From NCBI GenBank assembly GCA_922989275.2, contig OV277866.1:32071246-32135245 (forward strand): a stretch of DNA of 64,000 bases, in the 5' to 3' direction. Positions within the stretch are counted from its first letter, which is position 1. The number at the start of each line of letters is the position of its first letter. Shown one piece after another: positions 10,674-23,100 of the stretch. The position numbers and the translations under genes are program-made. This stretch comes from Gari tellinella. Taxonomy: Eukaryota > Mollusca > Bivalvia > Cardiida > Psammobiidae. The notes beneath the pieces are model-generated. The model had not been told where the DNA came from. It was given only the letters and a program-made list of their open reading frames with translations, and searched no databases.

Positions 10674-10932
10674 TTTTTAAACTGTTAAGCGGTTAGGCCT
10701 ACTCATTGATTAAGCATGAAATTTTCTAGTACACGTGACTGTTAAATGTAGCACAAATGTAAAGCAAAAAGCTACTATATGATCTTTTCGCTTTACCTTT
10801 GTCATATGTCAGTTGCAATATCATGTATAGAAGAACAGAAAATGTGCCCTTTTTAATGACCGTTTATTACAAGGTTGACTGCATTTCATGTCTACAATTA
10901 GCTCACTAAAATAATCGGTTTATCTTTATAAC

Positions 10933-11093
10933 GGGGTCCAAGGTTATAAAGCGTTTGAGCTGAGTATGAGTTTGTTCTCACGCATTTGATAGGTCAGATT
11001 TGAGCCTAGGCTCAAATCTGACCAATCAAATGCTTGAGAATGACTTTAGACTCAGCTCAAACGCTTTATAACCTTGGACCCGGTATACAATAA
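10933..11093. repeat. Family J foldback, 161 bp
   Basis: Nearly the whole length is one palindrome: GGGTCCAAGGTTATAAAGCG at the left and CGCTTTATAACCTTGGACCC at the right, with centre GAGCCTAGGCTC. The sister copy is 11964-12115. Confidence 0.85.
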
Positions 11094-11099
11094 TCACTA

Positions 11100-11635
11100 T
11101 ATAAGTAACAGTATCCGGGCATGTGTGGCGCTCGGGCTGGAGGCCCTGTGGTGCACCGGCGAACAGGGGGTGGTATGAATACCACATTATGGTCGGACGG
11201 GTGCCCTGTGGCTGATGAGAACGGACCGAACACTGCACAGGCCACCAGGATCCAGAACCATGGTACGCACAAGATAAAAGGGGGATTGTATTTGGACGCC
11301 TGGATGGTCGAATCTGAGCAAGGCTCGGAAATAGCCTGACAGGTTTCCGGTGGGAGCCCCGAATCGGATAAGATGCATCATGGATCTGTTAACAGCCAAC
11401 CACTGGAAACCAGAAACAACAACACCTCCTGGACAAGACAGCATTTCCTCCTTCCCGACGACCAGTGGCAACAAAAGGCCCTTTTCAGGGCCACCACAAC
11501 AAAGTCCACTCAATAATAGGCATGATGCTGACCATTGTCCCAATCCTGAGACAATGTGATGACGCATCTGATAAAGCTAATGCGGGACTATAAACCTTAG
11601 CAGAAACAACAACAACAATAATCACTCTGAGTCTC
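11100..11635 (+). mobile_element. Retroposon-like segment with (AAC)n tail
   Basis: A GC-rich block (GTGTGGCGCTCGGGCTGGAG onward) ends in AGCAGAAACAACAACAACAA. It has GGAGCCCCGAATCGGATAAG in the middle, a polar structure and a simple tail. Several short frames on both strands overlap and none matches a family I know. It is probably a LINE or SINE fragment. The (ACAACA) tail orients it to the plus strand. Confidence 0.5.
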
Positions 11636-11951
11636 TACAACAACACCTAACGGGATACAATGATTGTGTGTGTTGTTTAGAGTAAATTGTTACAGGGAGG
11701 AAAATCGGCTAACATTTGCGAAACGCAACGTCTGATCTAGATTCAATCTCTTTGTCACTCGTTATTATGTTTTTTTTCTTCAAATGGACAATATGTAAAT
11801 TTGTGAAAAACACAAACGACAATTTTGAGCAGACGATATTGCAGCCGTGAAAAGGTTGGACATGCTTGTTTAGTTTGGGCGAACAGCGACAATCGTTGTT
11901 CTAAGGAGGGAATGTTTGTTCGAAGGGCCGTTGTAGGGAGGGAGTTCTGGA
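11617..11951. repeat. Family F MITE, decayed
   Basis: Left GAGTCTCTACAACAACACC and right TTGTAGGGAGGGAGTTCTGG correspond to family F ends. The central hairpin is almost lost. It adjoins the (AAC)n tail of the retroposon. Confidence 0.5.
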
Positions 11952-11963
11952 TAATATGTAGCC

Positions 11964-12115
11964 GGGGTCCAAGGTTATAAAGCTCTTCAGTTGAGTCTAA
12001 TGTCGTTCTCAAGCATTTGATTGGTCAGATATGAGCCTATGCTCAAATCTGACCAATCAAATGCTTGAGAGCACACTCAGATTCAGCTCAAACGCTTTAT
12101 AACCTTGGACCCTGG
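11964..12115. repeat. Family J foldback, second copy
   Basis: GGGTCCAAGGTTATAAAGC ... GCTTTATAACCTTGGACCC with arms AATCTGACCAATCAAATGC, 152 bp. It lies 870 bp from the first copy in the same arrangement. Confidence 0.85.
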
Positions 12116-12970
12116 TAAATTTTTCGTCTGCAACAACTCCAAGAGTTGATTTATTTCCATTTCCTTTCAGAAATTAAATCATCATAGTCTGAAATAGTTT
12201 GGATCCAGATGATACGCCTATGATTTCAGCGTCTTATCTGCATTCAAACTGCATTGTAATAGGCCTCGGCCAGAGACAATTTATGAAAGCTATTATAAAT
12301 CACTGGCCTCGGCAGTGTGCAGTGGAAATAAAGTTGAGAACAGATGTTGGAGTTAACCCTTGCCAAACCCTCCCCACCCCACCCCCAAAAAACCAAAAAT
12401 AAACCCCCCCAAAAAACAAACATCAAAAGTAAACAAACAACAAAAAACAAATAGCAACACAATAAAAGAAAACAGAACCCCCAACAAGTATGGGTTACAA
12501 ATGACACACAACAAAAAGGTTACGACAAGGCGATGGTACGAAATGACAAGTTCCCTTTTTACAGTATTGTAAAAATAACGCAGGACGGTGTTACCTATGG
12601 CCAAAATCAGAAAAAAATAGACCACATTAATTTCCTGAGAAACTAAGGTTCCTTTGACAAGATAGATGTGGCATTTGTGAATCTGAAAAGGATACATCGT
12701 AATGAAATAAGCTTATATCGTAACTCTAATTTGTACGCAAAACGGGCAACAGAAATTCGGATTGCAATGTGTTTTCGCGACTGCAAGTGTCATCATTTTT
12801 CAGCTAAGCGCTGCTGAATACCATATTTGATTTAAAACGTACAGGTTATATTTGTTTTATGATTATCAAAAACAATGTGATATATTGTCCAACACTTAAT
12901 ACTCTGGTTTTAAAGATTTGTATTAATTATTTATTTATTAATGCCATAATGGTTTGGTTTTTTTGGCAGT
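12116..12970. other. Intergenic, C/A-rich low-complexity tract
   Basis: 12355-12480 is almost purely C and A on the plus strand (CCCCACCCCACCCCC, AAACAAACAAC). A broken family B half-hairpin lies at 12190-12260. Nothing else is recognised. Long frames here are compositional. Confidence 0.5.
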
Positions 12971-13040
12971 GGCTAGACGTCTGGAACCGCACGAATAGCC
13001 CACCCTCACAGGGTAGGCTAGTTGCCCGGTTCTGGACATC

Positions 13041-13454
13041 TAGCCTACACTGTCAGCGTTTTTTTCCACCCAATTGGGAATGGGTCCGGTTCCCCTCAGA
13101 TTGGGAATTTTCTTGTCGAGTAAACTTCAAATTGGGAAAAAAACAAGTCGTGAAACGATCATGACAAAAAAGAAATTGGGAAGTTTAGTTTTATAATATA
13201 TGTAGGCTTTTATTGATATAACTTGTCAAGAAGCAATGATGCAGTTCATATCAACAGGCAATGCTAACACTAGTAACAGAAATGCTCTTTTTTTTACTGA
13301 AAATACTATTTTTCCCATATTGCCAGGTCCCTTCTTTGAATTGGGAACGGGTCCTGTTCCAATTGGGAACGGGTCCTGTTCCAATTGGGAACGGGTCCTT
13401 TCCCGGGTACCGTCCAAAGAAGGAAAAAAACGCTGACTGTGAGGGTAGGCTAGC
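13041..13454. repeat. Foldback with internal 22-bp tandem
   Basis: TGTCAGCGTTTTTTTCC at 13050 is inverted as GGAAAAAAACGCTGACTG at 13425, and TAGCCTAC/GTAGGCTA extends the ends. From 13339 the 22-bp unit AATTGGGAACGGGTCCTGTT(CC) is repeated about three times, and ATTGGGAA words recur on the left side. A flanking inverted block, GGCTAGACGTCTGGAACCG, starts at 12970. Confidence 0.65.
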
Positions 13455-14805
13455 CTTCCGGAATACATTTCTTCAGATCATATACTGCTTTGTACGAGGG
13501 TTAATGCTTGGATGTATACGGGAAACGTCTTAAAATCCATTGAAATTATAAAACCCATCAATGAGAACGCAAATAAATCACATTTGAAGGAATAAATGAA
13601 AGTTTCATACTACTTGAAGAGCGACGTTTCACACCGGCCCTTTTAATTGATGGTTGACTTAGATATCTGCCTGTATGTTTCGCTACCCTGACACTTTCGC
13701 ACCTTGTTGCTATCTTAACTGACTTCGTTTTTCACACTTTCGTCCAATATTTAAGAGAACTCTGGATCTAAACCATATGGTTATGTTCTGTATTGTATGT
13801 TATATTACATGTAGACAAATTTAAATAAAATATTCTGTCGAAGGTAATGACGTTAATTATCCAGAGTGCGGGTAGCGAAACATCTGCATATAATTATATA
13901 TATGTAGGACCCGTGGAATCCAAGATATATAAACCAATATACCATTTATTATTACTTTTCTTTGGGGATAGTCATACATTATCATTAAGTGGCCACTTAA
14001 CACAGGTAGATCAAATAAATGAGATGTTAGAACGGATTTTTTATTGTATGTAACGAGATATGATACATGTGCTTGTGTACCCGAAATAAATCGACACATT
14101 ATCACATGTATTTTCTTTGTGTTCCGTTGATTTGTTTGTAATTAATGCATGAAGAGATTAATTGAGTGTAATAACAAGGGGATGAAAATTTCAATTGTAA
14201 GTGATAATGATGAATAGGCTAATCATTTTTCCGAAAGTATTTTATGGTACAGATATTAACAAATTGTTTATCTTGCTTATCACGGCCGGTATCTCCATGT
14301 TTCGTCACTGGCAGCAAACTGTGAACACATCCGTAGGCCTTTATCTACACTGTTTGACACTCACATGCATCTGTTTAAAGCATTTTATGTAGTGGTATTA
14401 AATACGGTATTTTGGCAGTTAAAGTTGACTAGCGTTTTGCCTTGTTTTCAGAACCTTTGAATTCTTTATTCCACATTTGATATCATAACAAAATTTTAAA
14501 GTCTCCCTTCGACTGTAAGTAGCAATTATGATCTCAACTATTTTGATGCAATATGCAACCATTTGAAAAAAGCGACAAAGATGATACATTATAATATTTT
14601 TCAATAACTGCAATTTAGCTGTTATTCAATATTTGACCGGTCAAAAAGGTCATATATGCAATGTAACAAGTGACATGAAAAACAGTTTTTTGTGTCTCCT
14701 GAAAAGTTTAAATTTGGCATATTCGTTCGATTCGAACGACAACGACAATATGATGCTTTAATTAAGTTAAATTAATCCATTGCCCCATTAAATGCCTTTA
14801 ACACT
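13455..14805. other. Intergenic, no feature seen
   Basis: 1.35 kb of AT-rich sequence. A short half-hairpin (AAACTGTGAACACATCCG ... CTACACTGTTTGACACTC) lies at about 14315-14362. No convincing exon, splice pair or RNA gene. Confidence 0.45.
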
Positions 14806-14970
14806 TTGATTTATTCCTCCACTGAAGAAAATAAAGCCACTGTAAGTCATGAATATGCTCCATAAAAATTAAAGAAGGATGAAAGAAAAGCTGACTGTGC
14901 CTTAATCCACATTCTTCTTTACTTTAAGTGGTCTCCTGTCAACAAAACTTTAATCAGGTTATGAGGTATT

Positions 14971-16098
14971 CAGGGCTCCAGATAATTTTTCTTCTAATCA
15001 GTACAGTACTGATCAATTTTGAAAACAATCAGTCCCCAGATTTTTTAATCAGTTCACATGGATTTTCAATTCATCGGCAGATCGTGGGTTAAATAGCCAA
15101 CTTTAGAAGAACAGATAAATAATGCCTCAGTAATAATGCTATATACAATTTCAGATAACCTGATAGTTGTAGACCATAAACATCTTAATCCATCCAGAAA
15201 TTTCAACTTTGTCATACATTTCACTACTAGGACACAGTATCATTCAAACTCATTCTTTCCACCTACCATCAAACTTTGGAATAAACTACCATACAGCACT
15301 AAGGCCAGGGACAGTCTCACAAGCTTCACTGCCAGCCTTAGATCTCACAACCCCTAACTGCATAAGTTGTTTTTAAACTTTTTAACCTCTGATTATAATT
15401 GATCTTTCAGCTCTGCATTGTTTATCATTATGTTTTACTTTTTTTAACACTGTCCCCGACCTCCCTGTCATTGTCAGAAATTGACAGTAGGGAGTAATAA
15501 AGTAGAAGTAGAAAATGCATGTTACGATGTATGTAAATTACGATTTTCAAGAATCTAACATTTTAGCCACTTATGCGCTTTTTTCTCCGCCCATGAAACA
15601 ACGTTCGAATTTATATCTTTCAACAAACTACCACAAGTTTCATTAGGTGTTAGTTTTTCTTAAATCAATTAGCTGACAACCGACGGTTTTCAACTTTCTA
15701 TCGTTTTTCTGACTCTTCCGTGCTAAGATTGACATTTTGTTGCGAGGTATTCAACCAAAACATTTTTCGTAGAACTTGGATTTTATCTTCCATATATCAG
15801 TGAAGATATAGATGTATATGAATGCGAGTGCGCAGTAACCCCCCTTTGCTAACGGTGTGCAAGTAAAAAATTACCATACGATAAAACGAAGCTATGAGAC
15901 CGCAAATCAATAAAATTTGACTATGTCGCGGTTAACTATTTGCAAATCTCGGCATGACAAAAACTCGGCTTTTGAATTGATACATGAATCCCCGAGAATT
16001 TCTCACGTACACAGTACTTCAATAATTTGAAATTAATGCGTACACGGTCGAAACATTCACGTATTTCACTGAGTACGCGGGCTTATCTGGAGCCCTGG
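14971..16098. mobile_element. Larger element with family D-type (hAT-like) ends
   Basis: CAGGGCTCCAGATAATT at 14971 is inverted as CTTATCTGGAGCCCTG at 16083. GGTATT follows the right end and precedes the left end (short target duplication). At 1.13 kb it is six times longer than family D, so it may represent a parent or sister element. It carries a LINE fragment (15100-15520) and no recognisable transposase. Confidence 0.6.
15136..15520 (+). mobile_element. LINE reverse-transcriptase C-terminal fragment
   Basis: The 73-codon frame 15136-15357 ends with the pattern typical of the last residues of non-LTR retrotransposon ORF2 proteins (NSFFPPTIKLWNKLPYST, then SLTSFTASLRSH). The 3-prime region contains inverted CTGTCATTGTCAG and ends AAGTAGAAGTAGAA. 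The body is missing, so it is a 5-prime-truncated dead copy. Confidence 0.75.
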
Positions 16099-16254
16099 TA
16101 TTGGTCCATAAAGTGTTAAGTGATTACTATTTTTAGTATTTTAGCATTTCGTATGACAGGAGGCAGTTTGATGCATGACATCTAGGAGCTTTTTGCATCA
16201 CAATTCAGGCATTGGCATTAAGGGTTTTTAAAGATCAAAAGGCTACCTTATTCA

Positions 16255-16453
16255 CAAGGCTCCAGATAAAGGGAGTATTTCAAAAACTAAAATCTTTATT
16301 TATTATTTTTGCATTAAATCCTATGGTGTCACTGCTCATTAGAATCTTCTCTTAGAGATGTTTCTAATGAGTAGTAACACCATAGAATTTAGTACTGAAA
16401 TGAGTGAGAAAATGTTGGATTTGTTCAGATTATTCCCTCTTATCTGGAGCCTT
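16255..16453. mobile_element. Family D MITE
   Basis: Ends CAAGGCTCCAGATAAAGG and CCCTCTTATCTGGAGCCTT. TTATTCA flanks both sides, giving a clear 7-bp (or imperfect 8-bp) target duplication consistent with hAT. Confidence 0.85.
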
Positions 16454-16527
16454 ATTATTCAGTGATCGTTTAATACAGGTTTTACTGTATTGGTAATATA
16501 CTAATGCATAGAATGTATTAATAGTAA

Positions 16528-16772
16528 TTAACCCTTTAGGGCCTTTACTTCATAGCCTGTTTCTAGTTTTGAAGATAGGTGACCACTTAAAACAGGTTTT
16601 ATCGCGCATTCTGCTTTACTTTCAGCCTGTTTTAAGCTACCATCAGCTACAATATTGAAAATATTTTGTGTGATATATTTTCTTGACTGTATAAATTTGA
16701 ACATTTTTCTTCTATGGATGAATAAATAAATAAAAAGCGTAAAAAGGCGTATTTATGGGGTAATGGGTTAAA
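16528..16772. mobile_element. Family C MITE just upstream of PTCD1 exon 1
   Basis: TTAACCCTTTAGGGCC to TATGGGGTAATGGGTTAA. The arms are partly decayed. It ends 22 bp before the acceptor that opens the first recognised PTCD1 exon. Confidence 0.8.
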
Positions 16773-16793
16773 TGAAAAATATTGTCTTTTCAG

Positions 16794-17170
16794 AGTGTCA
16801 GAGTTTAGGAAAATGTTCAGAGTTTTCATTGCCCCACTGAGAATACAAGCACACAGATGTGGTCAGCTGAGCTGTACGTGGTCAAGGAGAATTTATTACA
16901 AACAACATTGCAGGAAACTGCATCAGTCATGTTGCCAGTTTTCTCCCAAAAGTGACAAAACCTTCACACACACTTTATCCAAGACTAAAGACCGACAGAA
17001 AGCAGGGACATTGGACAATGGTTTTGTTCCAGTAAAGTTGTTTAAGCCAAGGCCATTAGATTCAGACAAACAGGAGTTTGACAGATGGCAAGATGATTTG
17101 GATGAGGGTGACACGTTTGGGTCCGTAGTAAAATCACCAGAATTTCAAGACAGGACAAGACATGATAAAG
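16794..17170 (+). CDS. PTCD1: PTCD1 exon with start codon
   Basis: The exon opens after ATTGTCTTTTCAG, so an upstream untranslated exon is likely. Coding begins at 16813. Residues 1-40 are basic and hydroxylated with no acid (MFRVFIAPLRIQAHRCGQLS onward), a typical mitochondrial presequence. The rest, to residue 119, is a polar linker (PVKLFKPRPLDSDKQEFDRW). The donor is AAAG|GTACAT, leaving one base. A GTG six codons earlier is in frame but is not needed. Confidence 0.85.
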
Positions 17171-20100
17171 GTACATGTATAGTAAAACCTCTCTACTATG
17201 ACCACTAAATTAATGAGATTTTCTTTTTTTGAGTTACAGGTAGGTGACTACTTAAAGCAGGTTGAAAGTGAAGCAGAATGCGCCTTATTGCACATTCTGC
17301 TACACTTTCAGCCTGCTGTTCAGGAAAAATATATCCCAATAGAGGTACCCTTTTGAAAAAAGTCTGGCACACTAGGGTGTCTATTACAGAAAATACGTAT
17401 ATATAATATCAGGGCTCCAGATAAAGGGGGTATTTCAAAAATCTTTATTTCTAAATTAAACCCTATGGTGTCATACTCATTAGAATCGTCTCTTCGAGAC
17501 GTTCGAGACGATTCTAATGAGTAGTAACACCATAGGATTTGATGCTGAAATGATTGAGAAAATGTTGAAATTGTTCAATTCACTTCCTCTTATTAGGACT
17601 ACAATTTGGAGCCCTGTATAATTAATATGGTAGTAAATAAAACCTCAATATTGTAACCACCAAAAAACAAAGTTTTACCCCATTACCCCATAACATGTTT
17701 CTAGTTTTAAAGACAGGTGACCACTTAAAGCAGGTTGAAAGTAAAGCAGAATGCGCCTTAAGGCGCATTCTGCTTTACTTTCAGCCAACTTTAAGCTACC
17801 ATCTGCTAGGATATAGAAAATATTTCTTATGGTGCATAATCATGATTGTATTAAATGCAAGTATTTTCTTCATTAGAGGAATAAATTAAGAGGCATAAAA
17901 AGGCGTATTTATGGGGTAATGGATTTAAGAAAGGTGGCATACTTATTACCTGGCAAATAATGTAAATCCTGACCATCTGTAGAATCTTTGACAATGTGAC
18001 TCATCAGGATCTATTCTGTTTGACACTCAAATAAATATGCACAGTATTTTCTTTGACTTATTTATATTACAATGGAGGATATCAGAGTAGGAAAGAAGAA
18101 GAGCTTTTATAGAAATATTCAGGGCTGCCATAAGTTGACTGGAAAAATCCTAAGATTTCCAAATTTGCATTTTTCAAGTGGGATTTTACGTATCGTACCT
18201 TTACCCCATAGCCTGTTTCTTGTTTTGTTGACATGCGACTACTTAAAGCAGGCTGTAAGTAAAGCAGAATGCGCCTTAAGGCGCATTCTGCTTTACTTTC
18301 AGGATGCTTTAAGCTACCATGTACTGGATACAAAATCCGAAGATTGGGGAAAAATCCGGAGAAATGGCAGCCCTGAATATTTTGTTCAAATATATCATGA
18401 CTTTTTGTCTTTTTAACCATTTACCCCTCTTATTTATTCTTCCTCTGAAGCAGGGCTCCAGATAAGAGGTAGTTTTCTCAACAAATCCCACATTTTCTCA
18501 CTTTTTTTAGCACCAAATCCTATGGTGTTACTACTCATTAGAATCGTCTCGAAGAGACGATTCTAATGAGTAGTGACACCATAGGGTTTAATTCAGAAAT
18601 AAAGATTTTAGTTTTTGAAAAACTACCCTTATCTGGTGCTCTGTCTGAAGAAAATAGTTATTTTTTATACATGTATGTATATACAAAATGTAGCTATATG
18701 TACTATAAGTATATGTCTTTGCAGGCTGAAGGTAAAGCAGAATGCACCTTGAGGTACATTCTTCTTTACTTTCAACATGCTTTAAGTGGTCACATGTTTT
18801 CAAAATTAAAAACATGCTATGGGATAAAGGGTTAAAATATTCTGTTTGTTACTTTTGAAATTCTAATTTACTATTTATATGCCTATGAACAGCTGGAAGA
18901 AGAGATTTTGATAGACAGCATCTAAAACAGAACATGAGACAAGAGACAAACTATCAATATAATACACAAGACTTCAGTAGTAGAAAATGGTCAAGGGACA
19001 AAGAGAGAGATGGACCGTCAAATTTTGAAGGGAAATCTCATGACCGCAGGACAAACTATCAATATAATACACCAGACTTCAGTAGCAGAAAATGGTCAAG
19101 GGACAAAGAGAGAGATGGACCGTCAAATTTTGAAGGGAAATCTCATGACCGCAGGACAAACTATCAATATAATACACCAGACTTCAGTAGCAGAAAATGG
19201 TCAAGGGACAAAGAGAGAGATGGATCGTCAAATTTTGAAGGGAAATCTCATGACCGCAGGACAAACTATCAATATAATACACAAGACTTCAGTAGTAGAA
19301 AATGGTCAAGGGACAAAGAGAGAGATGGACCGTCTAATTTTGAAGGGAAATCTCATTACCGCAGGACAAACTATCAATATAATACACAAGACTTCAGTAG
19401 TAGAAAATGGTCAAGTGACAAAGAGGGAGATGGACCGTCTAATTTTGAAGGGAAATCTCATGACCGCAGGACAAACTATCAATATAATACACCAGACTTC
19501 AGTAGTAGAAAATGGTCAAGGGACAAAGAGAGAGATGGACCATCTAATTTTGAAGGGAAATCTCATGACAGCAGGACAAACTATCAATATAATACACCAG
19601 ACTTCAGTAGCAGAAAATGGTCAAGGGACAAAGAGAGAGATGGACCATCTAATTTTGAAGGGAAATCTCATGACCGCAGGACAAACTATCACTATAATAC
19701 ACAAGACTTCAGTAGTAGAAAATGGTCAAAGGATCATTTGAGAGATGCACAGTCAAATTTTGCTGAGAAATCTGAGGACCACAGGAGCTGGGACAGACCC
19801 CATAACAGAAGCAAATATACTGAAAGGAAAGGACCAAGAAATGATAGAGAAACTTCGCCAATATCCTCAGAGAACGATGACTCATACAACAGATATGACA
19901 AACACAGTAAATATAACAATGAAAGACAAGGTATGAAGAGAGACGAACAATCAACGTCTAAACAGGCTGAAGAATTGAGTGATACATTTGGTCTGTTATC
20001 GGCAGAGGAGAATAATCCTGATCTCAAGCATGATGACAAGTAGGTTCACCTTGCATTTCCCTGTACTGTCAGTTAACTCTCTCAACACTTAGTAATTATT

Positions 20101-23100
20101 GTTGGTTATAAGGTTCCCTTGTGGGTCGTTTTAGTTAACCAAATTATAAATTATAAAAACTGGTCTTATTTAGAAAACAGTGCAAACCCTGATCAGAGGG
20201 TCCTATAGGAGTTCCCTGATCTGGGTCTACACTGTTTTCAAATGTTATGAGTATATTTCAAACAGGTCCATGGTGTTTAAACCCTTTTTAGACTGAATAT
20301 TCACATATAAAGCTCCAACCACTATGAACTTCAATCATTAAAGTTATTACATCTGCTAATAAAATAAAGAAAAATGGATAAATAATTCCTTAATAGAGAT
20401 TTCTGCCCTAACTTAACCCTTTACCTGATAGCCTATTTCTAGTACTTAAGATAGGTGACTACTTAAAGCAGGTTGAAAGTAAAGCAGAATGGGCCTTAGG
20501 GCGCATTCTGCTTTACTTTCAGCCTGCTTTAAGCTATCATGTGCTATAATATAGAAAATATTCCCCATAATACATATTCATTACTGATTAAATTGGACAT
20601 ACTTTCTTCAGCGGATGAATAAATTATATCCGCTAAAAGGCGCTTCTATTGGGGAAAGGGTTAAGCCTCCTTTAACCCCTTACTCCATAGCCCAGTTCTT
20701 CATTTCGATGGAAGGCGTCCACTGAAAGCAGGTTGAAAGAAAAGCAGATTTGCCTAAAGGCACATTCTGCTTTACTTTCAGCCTGCTTAACCCATTACCC
20801 CATAGTCTGTTTCTAGTATTGAAAATAGGTGACCACTTAAAGCAGGTTGAAAGTAAAGCAGAATGTGCCTTAAGGCACATTCTGCTTTACTTTCAGCCTG
20901 CTTTAAGCTACTACCAACTAGAATATAGAAAATATTTCTCATGATACATCTTCAAGATTGTATAAATTGGAAGTTTATTTTCTTCAGTGGAGGAGTAAAT
21001 GAAAGACGTAAAAAGTCGTATTTATGAGGTAATGGGTTAAAGCTACCATATACATATACATATTCATGACTGTATAAATTAGAACTATTTTTTCAGTTGA
21101 GGAAATAAACTACAATTAAATGTGTATCTATACAGTAATGGGTTAAGCAGCTACCTGTATGGATGCAATAAAAGTTTCCTAGGGGTCATTTGGAGTTGAG
21201 GTTTTGGGCTTGATTTTCATAGCATAAGGGGTGTTTTTTTTACAGAGATTACCCCCTCTGTCAGGAAGTAAGAGAAACAGGTCAGTGGTTTTGATCACAT
21301 GCTCTGCTTGGCAGCCTGCTTTAAGCTATTGTCTGCTAAAATATAGAAAATATTTCTTATGGTACATGTTTATGACTGTATAAATTGGAACTATTTTCTT
21401 TATCTTAGGATTAAATTGAAGGCATAAAAGGCGTATTTATGAGGTAATGGGTTAATTCTTATGCAGTGATAGTAAGAACTTTGTAGTTTGTGTCTGTTTC
21501 AGGTTTGAAGAGGAGCTTCTTCAGGATGAGCTAGAGGAGAAGCCCCACATTCCACTTAGCTCTTACAATAGAAAACATACAGCTGCATGGTATAGCAGGC
21601 GCATCATGAAGCTCGGAAAACAAGGAAAGGTAATTAGGGGTGACTATCGAGGTCAAAAAGACTATCCTGATAGTATTGTGATAGTTCAAATACTATCCCG
21701 ATAGTATCGCGATAGTCAATAATCTATTGCGATACTATCACGATAGTTGTTTTAATAACTATTTTTCTTATAAACAGAGGCTTGTTTAGCTAGCTTCGAA
21801 GCCTTGTTCTGAGGGAAGTTTTCAGACATTTTCATTGAGTTTGCTATTGCCACAGACGGGTGTTAACGTTTCATGTGATCGATTAAATTGGATGTGTTTC
21901 CACTAAGTTTTATATTACAGTTTCTTCCTGCAACTTTTGTCTGATCTACTGTGTCGTTTTGCTTGACGAAGCCAAAGTGCTGCCAAACTGCAGCTTTACC
22001 TTTCTTGTTGTCAACAATATTCTCTTCGTCTGCCATTTTCACTAGTTTCAGTTTACGCTAAGATCAAATGGAATGCCGGCGTCTCGTTTTCGATAACCAG
22101 GATTCAAATTAATTCAGTTTTTTACAGTCTTATGACTAATCTAAAATAATTTAATGCAAGGGGAAAAGAGGTATATAAGTTACGAACTAAATTAATTAAA
22201 TGGTAAATGATTCTAAGTCATTGATTCTCATTTCCGAATTTTCCACCCGGTCTCGGCCTTTACCTTCCTAAAAACATGTGCTCATATCGTCTGGATGCTT
22301 TACGGTAAACTAATAAGAGAGAAATACAAGCGTTTGTCGATTGATTTTAATAAACAATTAGTCAAATCAGCTGATTCTGACAAAAGAGTTTTCCACTAAA
22401 AGTAAAGTATCACTATCGTAACTATCGATAGTTGTAGTAGCTATCGGCAATAGTATCGACTTTCAAAAATGTTATCGACTTATTGCCATCGGAGTCGGTA
22501 CTATTGCAATAGTTTGATAGGTCGACCTATCGTTACACCTCTAAAGGTAATGCCAAGTGTCTCATCTTTCAGCTGAAGTGGCTATACTATGGTGAGCTGT
22601 TATGAAAGTGCTGTTTACCAGAGAGTGTTTCAAAAACTAAAATCTTTATTTCTGTTTTAAACCCTATAGTGTTACTACTCATTAGAATCGTCTCGAAGAG
22701 ACGATTCTAATGAGTAGGAACACCATAGGATTTTATGCTTAAATAAGTGAAGAATGTTGGATTTGTGAAGTTTAAATCCTCTTTATCTGGAGCCCTGGTA
22801 TACATTGTCATGTGTTGTCTGACTTATGTTTTCATCAACTTTTTATTACCCCGGCCCACATGTCTGAGTCAGAGCATATTGAGGTGGGAGGTGGCATATT
22901 GTTTCTCAAACTAATCTTATTCTTTAAGGAACAGGAACATTTTCTTGGAAACTACTGGGTCAAAGGGTCATGAGTTTTAACCTCTGCTAGACCAAGTCCT
23001 TCTGATGAGACTTAATGAACACAGGGTCCAATTAAATGGGTTAAGTAATTACATGTCTTAAACACTGACAATAAGCTATGGTGAAAGAAGTGTTATCTGT

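Larger units (their letters stand above)
17180..18892. other. PTCD1 intron 1: stack of MITEs
   Basis: Contents in order: a hybrid piece with a family E end and a family C hairpin (17181-17320), family D (17410-17616), family C (17674-17928), a composite S element (18120-18375), and a family C copy split by family D (18413-18835). Little unique sequence remains. Confidence 0.75.
20072..21500. other. PTCD1 intron 2: family G and tandem family C copies
   Basis: A family G element occupies about 20072-20287 (CAGTGCAAACCCTGATCAGA hairpin). Family C follows at 20413-20664, a truncated C at 20672-20786 abutting a full C at 20787-21040, a C right-half at 21041-21147, and another right-half at about 21299-21454. 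TTAA words sit at the joints. Confidence 0.75.

Noticed and set aside
11026..11567. Several overlapping 65-126 codon frames on both strands
   Set aside because: They lie in a GC-rich retroposon-like segment and the end of a family J palindrome. No frame is favoured and no family is recognised.
19010..19741. 243-codon frame overlapping PTCD1 exon 2 in another frame
   Set aside because: It is open only because the 105-bp unit is a multiple of three and lacks stops in that frame. The other frame splices cleanly at both ends and fits PTCD1.
18946..19785. The 35-residue units as genuine PPR motifs
   Set aside because: The length matches, but the units lack the hydrophobic helix-turn-helix spacing and are highly charged. 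The real PPRs are in exons 4-8.
20680..20944. Recurrent frames with VESKAECALRRILLYFQPALS-like products
   Set aside because: This is the translation of the family C hairpin, seen on both strands at many copies.
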